Shown piece after piece: positions 8,207 through 16,443 of a DNA stretch of 64,000 bases. Each line of letters opens with the position of its first letter. Positions within the stretch are counted from its first letter, which is position 1. The translations under genes and the position numbers were made by a program. The notes beneath the pieces are model-generated. The model worked only from the letters and a program-made list of their open reading frames with translations, searched no databases and was not told where the DNA came from. The stretch is from Pseudomonas sp. CBZ-4 (GTDB lineage Bacteria > Pseudomonadota > Gammaproteobacteria > Pseudomonadales > Pseudomonadaceae): assembly GCF_000346755.1 (NCBI RefSeq), contig NZ_ANNV01000009.1, forward strand, positions 62,001-126,000, written 5' to 3'.

Positions 8207-9568
8207 TTACGCACGGACACACCAGACATTGCCATCGCCTTTTTCGGGGAAAGGCACGTCGATCTCCATCCCCTGCCTTTTCACTTGCAGACGCCTAGCC
8301 TGCCGGTCCGCAAACTCCCCAGCAGCGAATGGCACCACCACAAACCCGCCCTCCTCGCCGCAGGACTTGCTGACCGCCAGCGCAACTGTCGCGCCGTCGA
8401 ATGTGACATGGCCTCCCGGCAGCGAAAACCGCGCCAGTAAACCCACGAAAAACTCTTCGGGCACCTGTTCCACCTGGTAGCTGCCACTCAGGCCGATGGA
8501 CCCCGCAACAGACGCCATCGGCACCAACAGACGTAGGGTAGCGGCATCCTGCAACTGGCTGACGACAGGGTCGATGACCGGTGCCAGATGCCGGTTACGC
8601 TCACTCACATCCTCCGCGATTCGTTGATTGAGCCTCGTGTCCGGAACATCGCCCCTTGGCGCCACGGACGCCAACAAGCGTTGCGCTGGCGCCTGCCCCT
8701 CGACGATTGCCTGCCACCCCGACGCATCCGTGCCTTCCAACAGGTAAATGGCCAAGGCCCCCAATGCGTAGCTTTCGCCGTCCAACGACAACACCGCAGC
8801 ATCCGGGAAGCGCGTCCGCACACTTTGCGCCCACGCTTCAGGCGTGTCCGGGACACCACTCGCCAGCCGCCGGGCGAGCCCCTCAATGTATTCGGCGGTG
8901 CCTTCGACAATGTCGTAAAAGTGGATGTCCTGCGCCTCCTGGGGGAACTCGGCCTGCCAACGGTCATGCCAGTAGCGCGCCTTACCCAGCGCGTCGGCAT
9001 CGCCTTGCAGTGAGGCATATAAGGCGCGGATCAGCTGCTGCCGGTACTGCCGGGGCAACGCCTGTACTGGATAGCGCCCGGCGCGCGAGCCCGAAGCCAG
9101 TTGCCACCCCTTCTGCGCAAAAAAATGAAAGGCTTCATGGGTTGCCAATGCAAACAACTCAGGCACGGCAGCAGGATGGCCAAGCAGGTATTGCACCTCT
9201 TGCTCAGGCAACTCACGGCCTAGCGCCATGTAGACCGTCGGGCGACCGTCCCACGACAGTTGTTGAAAGGTCTTGTAGTCCGATGACAAGCCAAGCGCTT
9301 GCACCGGTTCCACGGCAATCGCTTTGTAGCCATTTGCATCGATCAACCAGGCGGCCGTACCGTCGTAAACCAGAATTTGCGCCTGCGCATAAAATCCGGT
9401 CTGTCGCTTCAAGCGCTCCATGGTCGCCAACCTTGGCCAAGCGGCTGCGCTGGCGGCGGCCATCCGTTCGACGTAGGACTCGTTACTGATATTCGTAAGC
9501 TTTTGCTCGGCGACAGCCATGACTCCCGGCACAAACGCCCACAGCACCACTACCTTGATCGTCCGCAT
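8207..9568 (-). CDS. Secreted HExxH putative metallopeptidase, unknown family
   Basis: 453 residues; I do not recognise the family. A signal peptide is evident (hydrophobic VVVLWAFVPGVMAVA, probable cleavage at AVA-EQ). HEAFH at residues 144-148 fits the zinc-peptidase HExxH pattern, and about 75 residues on, EGTAEYIEG (222-230) could give the third, glutamate ligand as in gluzincins. The preceding part contains VYDGTAAWLI. The C-terminal 200 residues are beta-rich with no recognised domain and end near CGEEGGFVVVPF and WCVRA. GGGAA lies 9 bp before the ATG. Peptidase activity is inferred from motifs only. It could act in the periplasm or outside the cell. Confidence 0.6.
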   Translation of the reverse strand: MRTIKVVVLWAFVPGVMAVAEQKLTNISNESYVERMAAASAAAWPRLATMERLKRQTGFYAQAQILVYDGTAAWLIDANGYKAIAVEPVQALGLSSDYKTFQQLSWDGRPTVYMALGRELPEQEVQYLLGHPAAVPELFALATHEAFHFFAQKGWQLASGSRAGRYPVQALPRQYRQQLIRALYASLQGDADALGKARYWHDRWQAEFPQEAQDIHFYDIVEGTAEYIEGLARRLASGVPDTPEAWAQSVRTRFPDAAVLSLDGESYALGALAIYLLEGTDASGWQAIVEGQAPAQRLLASVAPRGDVPDTRLNQRIAEDVSERNRHLAPVIDPVVSQLQDAATLRLLVPMASVAGSIGLSGSYQVEQVPEEFFVGLLARFSLPGGHVTFDGATVALAVSKSCGEEGGFVVVPFAAGEFADRQARRLQVKRQGMEIDVPFPEKGDGNVWCVRA

Positions 9569-9692
9569 GATGACGTTCCCATCCTGATTCAGCCTGCAAA
9601 GATGCAGGCGACGAATCTAGAGCGGATGTGTCATGCGGTCTTGCCAGACGAGACCTATAAGAGCGTCGGAATCGGCCTATACGTAAAAACCT

Positions 9693-10307
9693 TCACATCG
9701 GTGGTGTCACGCCATCCTTGCCGGCGGAGATGGCCTGCGCCGTAATCGTCCCATCCGCGCCCTTCGCCGCAAACAACACCACCTTCACCCCCGCCTTCAA
9801 CAGGCTGCGATCCCCCGGTTCCAGGTTGACGATCGGCACATCCTCCGGCACCACGATCTTCTGCTCACCGCCCTTGTACTTCACCGTCAGCGTGCGCCCG
9901 TTGCTCACCACCAGGTCACCCACCGTGCCGTTGGTCATGCTGCTGCCTTCCTTCAAATCAAACGCTCGGTGCCCGTCACCGGTGCCGGCCATCGCCGGTG
10001 GGAACACGTGCACTTCCAGCGCGGTCAGGCTGCCGTCGGCGTTGGGCATGGCGGCGGAGCCGATGTAGCTGCCCGGCTTGATCTCATCGATCTTGGCCAA
10101 GGTCACGGCGCGCACCTGGGTGGCCGGGGTCAACAGCACGGTGACGTCTTCGCCGCTGTTGACCTTGACGTGCATGGCGTCACCGTCGATGGCGGTGATG
10201 GCACCGCGCACGCCCACGCGCGGCGCTTCGGCGGCGTGGGCCAGGCCCATGACCATGGCGGCGGCGAGGGTTGAAGCCAGGAGCATCTTGTTCAGCGTGA
10301 TCTTCAT
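9693..10307 (-). CDS. Secreted beta-rich protein, DUF5666-like
   Basis: 204 residues starting MKITLNKMLL, with a signal peptide ending MGLAHA-AEA. The remainder has repeated short beta segments (GAITAIDGDAMHVKVNSGE; LVVSNGRTLTVKYKGGEQ) resembling the OB-like repeats of DUF5666 proteins. It has no cysteines and no membrane anchor. GGAAA lies 8 bp before the chosen ATG; a longer frame starting 39 bp upstream has no signal-peptide logic. Function is unknown; a periplasmic location is inferred. The gene is monocistronic and divergent from the MFS gene. Confidence 0.7.
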   Translation of the reverse strand: MKITLNKMLLASTLAAAMVMGLAHAAEAPRVGVRGAITAIDGDAMHVKVNSGEDVTVLLTPATQVRAVTLAKIDEIKPGSYIGSAAMPNADGSLTALEVHVFPPAMAGTGDGHRAFDLKEGSSMTNGTVGDLVVSNGRTLTVKYKGGEQKIVVPEDVPIVNLEPGDRSLLKAGVKVVLFAAKGADGTITAQAISAGKDGVTPPM

Positions 10308-10480
10308 GGGATTTCCTGTTTCGGCAGTTGTGTCTGAATGTATCATCGCCGTTCGAGGCGAAAGTTAACGATTCAGTCATTAATTTGCGGCATGAGTGTT
10401 ATCACCGCCAGCAGCCTTCTGCCCAACGGGCCTTGTCTTTACTCTCGCACGCCATCTTCCTTCGCTTTTATGAGACCACC

Positions 10481-11677
10481 ATGAACGCTACCCCACACGC
10501 CTCAAGCACCATGACCCGCGGGATGGTGATGCTGTTTGCGTTCTGCTGCGGCGCCATCGTTGCCAACATCTACTATGCGCAGCCGATCATCGAACTGATC
10601 GCCCCGGACATCGGCCTCACACCGGCCATGGCCAGCCTGATCGTGTCGCTGACACAAATCGGCTACGCCCTTGGCCTGTTTTTCCTGGTGCCCCTGGGCG
10701 ACTTACTGGAAAACCGCAAGCTGATGATCAGCACCACAGTGCTCGCCATCGCCAGCCTGCTCGGTGCGGCGTTTATCCAGCAGCCGAACCTGTTCCTGCT
10801 GGTGTCGTTGCTGATCGGCTTCAGCTCGGTGTCGGTGCAGATCCTCATCCCGCTGGCCGCGCACCTGGCGCCGGCCGAGTCCCGTGGCCGGGTAGTCGGC
10901 AGCATCATGGGCGGCCTGTTGCTCGGCATCCTGCTGGCGCGACCAGTGTCCAGCGTCGTGGCCGACCACTTCGGCTGGCGCGCGATGTTCATGGCTGCAG
11001 CCGGGTTGATGGCGTTTATCAGCGTGGTCCTGCTGATCACCATCCCCAAGCGCCAGCCGGACCACAGCGCCACCTACGGCCAGTTGCTGCGTTCCCTCGG
11101 CACCCTGCTGCGCAAGCAACCAGTGCTGCGCCAACGGGCGTTCTACCAGGGTGGTATGTTCGCCACCTTCAGCCTGTTCTGGACCGCCGCGCCGCTGGAA
11201 CTGGCGCGCAATCACGGCCTGAGCCAAAGCGAGATCGCCCTGTTTGCCCTGGTCGGTGCCCTCGGCGCCATCGCCGCGCCCATCGCCGGCCGCCTGGCGG
11301 ATGCGGGCCACACCCACCGCGCTTCGTTGCTGGCCATGCTGTTTGCCGCGTTGAGCTTTCTGCCGGCCTTCGTCCACCCGCTGTACAGCGTGATCGGCCT
11401 GGCCGTCACCGGGGTGGTGCTGGACTTCTGCGTGCAGATGAACATGGTCCTCGGCCAACGCGCGATCTACGCCCTCGACGCCAACAGCCGCAGCCGCCTG
11501 AACGCGCTGTACATGACCAGCATCTTCATCGGGGGCGCCTTCGGCTCGGCGATTGCCAGCAGCGTGTACGAACACGGCGGCTGGCTGGGCGTGATGCTGG
11601 TGGGCAGCGCGTTCCCGCTGGTGGCGTTGTTGCGGTTCTTGAGTGTTTCCCGCCAGGTTGCGGTGGTCGCAGCCTGA
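10481..11677 (+). CDS. MFS transporter (drug/sugar efflux type)
   Basis: A 398-residue, 12-TM major facilitator. The N-terminal helix contains FCCGAIVANIYYAQPIIELIA, typical of a DHA1-like subgroup, and loop 2-3 has GDLLENRKLM, the cytoplasmic motif A. The ATG at 10481 precedes the first helix; an upstream in-frame start would add unsupported residues. The substrate is unknown. Its last 140 bp (AFGSAIASSVYEHGGWLG onward) recur as a remnant at 16226-16364, marking a duplication. The convergent serralysin gene begins 29 bp past its stop. Confidence 0.9.
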   Translation: MNATPHASSTMTRGMVMLFAFCCGAIVANIYYAQPIIELIAPDIGLTPAMASLIVSLTQIGYALGLFFLVPLGDLLENRKLMISTTVLAIASLLGAAFIQQPNLFLLVSLLIGFSSVSVQILIPLAAHLAPAESRGRVVGSIMGGLLLGILLARPVSSVVADHFGWRAMFMAAAGLMAFISVVLLITIPKRQPDHSATYGQLLRSLGTLLRKQPVLRQRAFYQGGMFATFSLFWTAAPLELARNHGLSQSEIALFALVGALGAIAAPIAGRLADAGHTHRASLLAMLFAALSFLPAFVHPLYSVIGLAVTGVVLDFCVQMNMVLGQRAIYALDANSRSRLNALYMTSIFIGGAFGSAIASSVYEHGGWLGVMLVGSAFPLVALLRFLSVSRQVAVVAA

Positions 11678-11706
11678 TCAGTGGTGCAGCTGGATTACAG
11701 CCTGTC

Positions 11707-13245
11707 TCACACACGCTGCTTACCCGTGGGCACTTGGCCTGAAAGTCGCGAAAAAAAACCTAGCAACTGCAAAATGAATGCAGACACTACCTTGGCAAGC
11801 ATCTGGGCCATGTGAGCCTGATTTTCCACGATTGAATCCAGTGGCTGGGGGGGCGCAGGTGTAGGTGTAGGTGTAGGTGTAGGCATTGGTGCCGGTATGG
11901 GAGCTGGGGCCGGTGCAGGACCAACCTCTGGGGGGCTGCCTACCCACACTACATCGCCAGCCCGGATCTCGCGTTTGCTGTTGATCAACAGATCCGCGCT
12001 GCCGCTGCCCTTCAGGTCAATCGCCAGGCTTGAGCGGCCGGAACTGGCGTCGTGCTTGAGTACCGCCTCACCCGCACGTCCGCTGAACCGATCCGTGAAC
12101 ACAAGGGCTCGCACCCCCGCTTCTTTCATCGCCCCCGACACGTCGATCTTATCGCTGCCGCTAGTGAAGTCCTCGAGCGTATCAGGCCGCTGCGGCGTGG
12201 AATCACTGGCCTTGTCGTAGACAAACGTATCCGCACCGTCTCCTCCTCTCAGTGAGTCGGCGTCGGCGCCTCCCTTGAGGCGATTGGCGACCTGATTGCC
12301 GACAATTTTATCCGGGCCGGAACCGCCGACAGCGTTTTCAACCAGGCATCCCCGGGCGATCGACACATTGCCCTTCAACCCCGCAACATCAGAAAACGAC
12401 TCTGCATTCAGGTCGATCTTCTGGGCTTGGGAAAACCCGGAAAAATCCAGGGTGTCGATCCCGCCCCCATCCCACACGCAGAAAATGGGCTTGTCCCTCG
12501 CGCTTTTCAGGCTCATGGCCTCACGCTCGGTATTGGAATTGAAGCCGTAGGTGGTGTCTGTGGCACGGGTTTTGTGATTGGCCCCGTACAGGCGCTGGAC
12601 CGCCGCAATGTCATCCATCATGGGCGCGGACGGTTTCAGCGAATTGAAGTCGTGACCCGGCTGGTTTCGCTCCGACCAGTAACTCATCACGGTGCGTGCT
12701 TGTGTGTCCTGAGCGTACACCGCACCGTTGGTGTAATTGGCACCCTCGCCGTTGTAGTTACCTGGGTGTTGCAGGCCAATGGCGTGACCTATTTCATGAA
12801 CGGCGGTCAGCATGAAGTGGCTGCTCAGCGCAGGCGAACCGCTCTCGCCGGCGGTGCCAACCGTCGCCGTGGTACGGGTAACGGAACGATGGGGGGAGGT
12901 GGCGACGCCACGATCGCCCCGCGGGTTGTTATAGATGTGGACGGCACCGTCCGTGTTGCCCGGACCTTCCCGGAAATTGATATTTGCCACATCCTGCCAA
13001 GCCTGGACCGCCTGGCGAACGCGTTGCTTCTGCCGGGTACTGAAACTCTCGTCAACCTTGTAGTTCAGATCGATTGACTGGTCGCTGTTACGGTCATGGA
13101 AACGCAAGTTTTCACGTGTGATTTGCTTGGCCGCCTGGTCTGTCGTGAAGGACTGCTTGTGATTGAAGCCTACGCCATATGAACCAGCATCGGATTTAGG
13201 TAAACCACAGAACGTCTTCATTGCGATTGGATTAGAAACATTCAT
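11707..13245 (-). CDS. Serralysin-like M10 metalloprotease with proline-rich, hydrophobic C-terminal tail
   Basis: 512 residues with no N-terminal signal peptide. The metzincin zinc site HEIGHAIGLQH spans residues 150-160 and the Met-turn TVMSYW is at 186-190. An M10 C-terminal/RTX domain follows (about 235-430), with GGSGPDKIVG, KGGADADSLRGGDGADTF and TLEDFTSGSDKIDVSG; the first RTX repeats are degenerate. After it come PAPAPAPIPAPMPTPTPTPTP and a helical tail (AQMLAKVVSAFILQLLGFF). Normal serralysins end at the RTX domain with a short hydrophobic secretion signal, so this tail is unusual. It is paralogous to the 16444-19392 gene. Type I secretion is inferred, but no aprDEF-like genes are nearby. 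Confidence 0.88.
   Translation of the reverse strand: MNVSNPIAMKTFCGLPKSDAGSYGVGFNHKQSFTTDQAAKQITRENLRFHDRNSDQSIDLNYKVDESFSTRQKQRVRQAVQAWQDVANINFREGPGNTDGAVHIYNNPRGDRGVATSPHRSVTRTTATVGTAGESGSPALSSHFMLTAVHEIGHAIGLQHPGNYNGEGANYTNGAVYAQDTQARTVMSYWSERNQPGHDFNSLKPSAPMMDDIAAVQRLYGANHKTRATDTTYGFNSNTEREAMSLKSARDKPIFCVWDGGGIDTLDFSGFSQAQKIDLNAESFSDVAGLKGNVSIARGCLVENAVGGSGPDKIVGNQVANRLKGGADADSLRGGDGADTFVYDKASDSTPQRPDTLEDFTSGSDKIDVSGAMKEAGVRALVFTDRFSGRAGEAVLKHDASSGRSSLAIDLKGSGSADLLINSKREIRAGDVVWVGSPPEVGPAPAPAPIPAPMPTPTPTPTPAPPQPLDSIVENQAHMAQMLAKVVSAFILQLLGFFSRLSGQVPTGKQRV
11858..11883. repeat. 6-bp microsatellite GGTGTA inside the protease gene
   Basis: Four and a bit tandem GGTGTA units encode the Pro-Thr repeats of the protease linker on the minus strand. 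Unit changes stay in frame. A run of seven G (11847-11853) lies just beside it. Confidence 0.8.
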
Positions 13246-13613
13246 TGTGCTGCGCCCTTATGTTTTAGAAACAAGAAATAACGCACTGGCCAGCCCGGCA
13301 CCATGCCAGGCTGGCCAACCGTTACCGAGATAAACTTGCACACTAAAAAGCGCCACACCAAGCTGTTTTCAGTTACAGTCGAAACACTTAAAACTTTTGA
13401 GACATGCAGTATCACAAGCATTCAATCAGTTGCAATATATATTCAACAACACTAACTTCAGCGACACATCCAATTGTTCTAAAACAGAAAAAACAAAGTC
13501 TTAGAAATCGACGTTATTGAACTTCTCCATTTCCCCATCGAGCGGGACATATCCACTCAACATTGCGCGCCACACCTGACCGGACCCAACCTGGCACCCG
13601 CCGAGCGCATTTG
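13246..13613. promoter_or_regulatory. Gap upstream of the first protease gene, with a hairpin at 13288-13316
   Basis: No convincing gene. It is AT-richer than its surroundings and should hold the protease promoter and the end of hicAB. GGCCAGCC (13288-13295) pairs with GGCTGGCC (13309-13316), with an inner GGCA/TGCC stem; reading leftwards it is followed by TTATTTCTTG, so it may act as a weak terminator for hicAB or as a leader hairpin for the protease. Confidence 0.5.
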
Positions 13614-14018
13614 TCACGAACGCACCAACTTCTCCAAGGCCGCATCCGCCAGGAATGACGAGCGGCTTTTGACCTTGTGCTCGCGCACATAGCGGTCGAT
13701 ACGCTGGATGACATAACCGGGCAAGGTCACATTGACCTTCTCGGTCTTGCCCAGATAGGGCGAGATATCCAGCTCCAACATGCCCCAGCCCATGCCGGCA
13801 TAGTCTTCGTGAGCGTGATGATTGGCCACCGAGGTGGGCATCGGAATCGGCCCGCCCTCGGCGGCGATTTCTTGCAGCATGATGTGGGCCACTTCCACGG
13901 CCGCGTTGTACGCCTCTTCAAAACTGTCCCCGGCGGTGACGGCGCCCGGAATATCGGGGATCTGAATACCGGTGGCGGTGAAGTCATCGCCCCATTCGAT
14001 ACAGATTGGGTATTGCAT
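13614..14018 (-). CDS. hicB: HicB antitoxin
   Basis: 134 residues. The N-terminal HicB fold shows YPICIEWGDDFTATGIQIPD and the GDSFEEAYNAAVEVAHIMLQE helix; the C-terminal third (VNVTLPGYVIQRIDRYVREH) is a ribbon-helix-helix DNA-binding domain that would repress the operon. It neutralises HicA by covering its active site. AAGGAGAG lies 8 bp before the ATG, 11 bp after hicA. It has a DNA-binding extension, unlike the shortest HicB forms. Confidence 0.9.
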   Translation of the reverse strand: MQYPICIEWGDDFTATGIQIPDIPGAVTAGDSFEEAYNAAVEVAHIMLQEIAAEGGPIPMPTSVANHHAHEDYAGMGWGMLELDISPYLGKTEKVNVTLPGYVIQRIDRYVREHKVKSRSSFLADAALEKLVRS

Positions 14019-14029
14019 GAATGCTCTCC

Positions 14030-14218
14030 TTAAAACTCAAACAAGCCGGCGCGTTTCCTGATGCTTCTGACGGTGCCCAACGGCAGGTCCTTCTTGGGGT
14101 GAGGCACCGGGATCGTGTACGGGTTATAGCGATGGGTAAAAATATGATGGCTGCCCGTGACCCGATCCAACACCCAACCTGCCTCTTGCAGTTCCTTGAT
14201 CAATAACCTGCTTTGCAC
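14030..14218 (-). CDS. hicA: HicA toxin (mRNA interferase)
   Basis: 62 residues of double-stranded RNA-binding fold. The catalytic-histidine signature is GSHHIFTH, in which the conserved GSHH sits after GWVLDRVT; PHPKKDLPLGTVRSIRKRAG is the usual C-terminal block. It cleaves mRNA in the absence of HicB. The start is GTG at 14218 with a perfect AAGGAGG 5 bp upstream. It is the first gene of the two-gene operon, the common hicA-hicB order. Confidence 0.92.
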   Translation of the reverse strand: MQSRLLIKELQEAGWVLDRVTGSHHIFTHRYNPYTIPVPHPKKDLPLGTVRSIRKRAGLFEF

Positions 14219-14249
14219 CGCAGCCTCCTTGGCGTGGCCCGAATAAAAG

Positions 14250-14263
14250 TAACCCTAGAGTTA
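14250..14263. promoter_or_regulatory. Candidate HicB operator / hicAB promoter
   Basis: TAACCCTAGAGTTA is palindromic except for one base pair and lies 32 bp before the hicA start. On the minus strand TTGAGT and TACTTT are spaced about 17 bp around it, as a possible -35/-10 pair. Autoregulation by HicB at such an inverted repeat is the family norm; this particular site is inferred. Confidence 0.45.
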
Positions 14264-14326
14264 TATTTACTCAAGCACAAAATACGCAGGACTGACTGAC
14301 GGCTGTTTTGCTGAATGTTGAAAAAG

Positions 14327-15454
14327 CTACCCGTTCACATCGTGCAGGCTCGGAGCTGCGTGGTGAAACCGGGGGATGCGACCATTCAGCGACGGCCAAT
14401 AGCTGAACGGAACGGGCAAGACCGGCTGGCGCTGCAACAACGCCAGAATCACCTGTGAAGCAAGCGTCAGCGCGAGCTGCTGGCCGGGACAATGATGCCG
14501 GCCCACGCCAAAGCTGAATATTCGCCGCTGCGGGCGCTCAAGCAGGAAGCTGTCGGGGTCCGGGTTGGCATCGCCGTCCCGGTTGGCCGACGCCAGAAGC
14601 ACCAGAATCGTATCGCCCACTTCCAGGACTTGACCGCCAATCGTGCAGCGCCGCGCCACAAATCGCCGGGTGTTTTGCACCGGTGCGTCGTAGCGTGCCA
14701 CTTCTTCCACCAGCGCCATCGCCAGTGCCGGCGTGCGTTGCACCTGCTCCAGCAGGTCGGGCCGCCGAGCGAGCACCGCTAGTGTATTGCCGATCAGGCC
14801 GGCGCTTGCTTCGCAGGTCTGCGACAACAGGCCGATCAGGTTGGCATTCAGCACGTCTGCGCCCAACCACTCACCGCTGCGAATGGCCGCCAGCAGCGCG
14901 GTTTCTTCGAACACATCGCTGAACATCTGCCGCAACTGCGAAGCCCCGAGATCGGCGTTGCGCAGTTGCGCTTCGTCACTCAACGGTGAGAGGCAGGCGA
15001 CAAAATTCCGCGTCAGCTCGGCGACCACACCCAACTGATCACCGGGAAAGCCGAGCAAATGGGCTATCACCGACACCGGCAGGCGAAACATCCAGTCGTC
15101 CAACTGAGTAGCATCACCGCAGAGGTGCTGCACGGCGCCGGCAACCTGCCGTGCACTCACACCCGCCAGCGCCGGCTGGACGGCGGCCCGTGGGCAGCGA
15201 TGGGCAACGCCTTCGTTCATGCGCATCAGTTGCGCAAACACCTGGCCCGCGGCGCGTTGCGCAATCGCGGCAGGCACCGGTTCATGCAATGGCCGTACGC
15301 CGCAGTCGGGATGGACCAACACCGCCTCGACCGTCTGCGCGCGGCTGGCGACCCACAGCCCTAGGCCGACGTCGAACAGCAAGCCCGCATTGCGCCGCAA
15401 ACCGGCGTAATAGCCATAGGGATCAGCATGGGTCGCAGCTTGCAACGGTGTCAT
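14327..15454 (-). CDS. Cytochrome P450 with atypical I-helix
   Basis: 375 residues, a soluble bacterial class I-type P450. The heme loop FSFGVGRHHCPG places the ligand Cys at 322, and the ExxR motif is EVAR at 251-254. The I-helix segment reads SQTCEASAGLIGN (211-223): the usual AG-x-(D/E)-T-T is replaced by QT-C-E-A-S, so the oxygen-activating Thr is Ala, while the acidic residue is kept. No ferredoxin or reductase gene is nearby. The gene is divergent from an ArsR regulator (76 bp apart), which suggests regulation by it. The substrate is unknown. Confidence 0.9.
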   Translation of the reverse strand: MTPLQAATHADPYGYYAGLRRNAGLLFDVGLGLWVASRAQTVEAVLVHPDCGVRPLHEPVPAAIAQRAAGQVFAQLMRMNEGVAHRCPRAAVQPALAGVSARQVAGAVQHLCGDATQLDDWMFRLPVSVIAHLLGFPGDQLGVVAELTRNFVACLSPLSDEAQLRNADLGASQLRQMFSDVFEETALLAAIRSGEWLGADVLNANLIGLLSQTCEASAGLIGNTLAVLARRPDLLEQVQRTPALAMALVEEVARYDAPVQNTRRFVARRCTIGGQVLEVGDTILVLLASANRDGDANPDPDSFLLERPQRRIFSFGVGRHHCPGQQLALTLASQVILALLQRQPVLPVPFSYWPSLNGRIPRFHHAAPSLHDVNG

Positions 15455-15530
15455 TCAGCACATCCTGTTCTCATGAAGAACCGTTACTATCCGCCCTCCC
15501 GCACGGCAACGATTCGCTCAGGAACGAAAT

Positions 15531-16217
15531 ATGAACGGCCACGACGAAGACGCCGCCCTCTCACAAATTGCCGGTGCGATTGCCGAACCCGCACGTACGA
15601 AAATGCTCTGCGCGCTGATGGACGGCCACGCGCGCACCAGTACCGAAATGGCGGCGATTGCCGAGGTCCGTGCGTCCACCGCCAGCGCCCATCTGGCCAG
15701 GCTCAAGGACGATGGGCTGATCACGTTGCACACTCAGGGCCGCCACCGTTACTACAGCCTCGCGGGGTCGCATATCGCCCAGGCCATTGAAGGGTTGATG
15801 GTGATCAGCCGCCAGAGCGCCAAGGCGTTTGTGCCGAACACACCAAGCCGCTTGCAGTTCGCGCGTACGTGTTACGACCACATGGCCGGGACGCTGGCGG
15901 TGCAGTTGCATGACCACTTCATCGCAGCCGGCTGGCTGATCGGCGAAGGGACTTACCAGCTCAGCCCACCCGGCGAAAAAGCCATGCTTGAACTCGGGAT
16001 TGATCTCCCTGCACTGCACGCCCAACGCCGGCGTTTTGCCTGTGGTTGCCTGGACTGGAGCATGCGCCGCCCCCACCTGGCCGGCGCGCTGGGTGCGGCG
16101 CTGCTGCACAGTGCGCTCCGCAAGGAATGGCTGACTCAGGATCTGGATAGCCGCGCGCTGGGGCTGACGCCCAAGGGCCGCAAGGCATTGATGACACGAT
16201 TTGGAATACCCGTGTGA
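15531..16217 (+). CDS. ArsR-family winged-helix transcriptional regulator
   Basis: 228 residues. The N-terminal winged helix (residues 5-75) shows IAEPARTKMLCALMDG, the recognition helix ASTASAHLARLKDDGLI, and the wing QGRHRYYSLAG. The long C-terminal half contains CYDHMAGTLAVQLHDHF and a Cys/His segment RRRFACGCLDWSMRRPHLAG, typical of the larger ArsR subfamily that pairs with MFS exporters rather than the small metal sensors. No CxC metal motif is present in the recognition helix. It is followed at once, in the same frame after the stop, by an MFS remnant, suggesting that it once controlled an adjacent exporter gene. Confidence 0.87.
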   Translation: MNGHDEDAALSQIAGAIAEPARTKMLCALMDGHARTSTEMAAIAEVRASTASAHLARLKDDGLITLHTQGRHRYYSLAGSHIAQAIEGLMVISRQSAKAFVPNTPSRLQFARTCYDHMAGTLAVQLHDHFIAAGWLIGEGTYQLSPPGEKAMLELGIDLPALHAQRRRFACGCLDWSMRRPHLAGALGAALLHSALRKEWLTQDLDSRALGLTPKGRKALMTRFGIPV

Positions 16218-16225
16218 CAACTCGC

Positions 16226-16364
16226 AGGCGCCTTCGGCTCGGCGATTGCCAGCGGCGTGTACAAACACGGCGGCTGGCTGGGCGTAGCTTTGGTGGGCAG
16301 CGCGTTCCCGCTGGTGGCGTTGTTGCGGTTCCACAGTGCTCACGCCACGCCGCTCCGGTCGTAG
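16226..16364 (+). pseudogene. Remnant of the 3' end of an MFS transporter gene
   Basis: The open frame AFGSAIASGVYKHGGWLGVALVG... ends at TAG 16362-16364. It matches the last 45 or so codons of the MFS gene at 10481-11677 nearly base for base over the first 100 bp, then drifts near the C-terminus. It has no start codon and begins 8 bp after the arsR stop, in the arsR frame. Scattered substitutions show it is an old paralogous copy and not a very recent duplicate. Confidence 0.85.
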
Positions 16365-16443
16365 CCTGAGCACCATCGCATCAACAGTAAACCAGCCGCC
16401 CTAGTCTCAAGACGGCTGGTTTCGACTGGGTGCTACGACGGCC

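Noticed and set aside
9299..9745. Plus-strand 148-codon frame
   Set aside because: Antisense to the start of the HExxH protein and to the end of the DUF5666-like gene, which both have signal peptides and ribosome sites.
13514..13714. Small minus-strand frame next to hicB
   Set aside because: Overlaps hicB in another frame, Arg/Trp-rich, no family resemblance.
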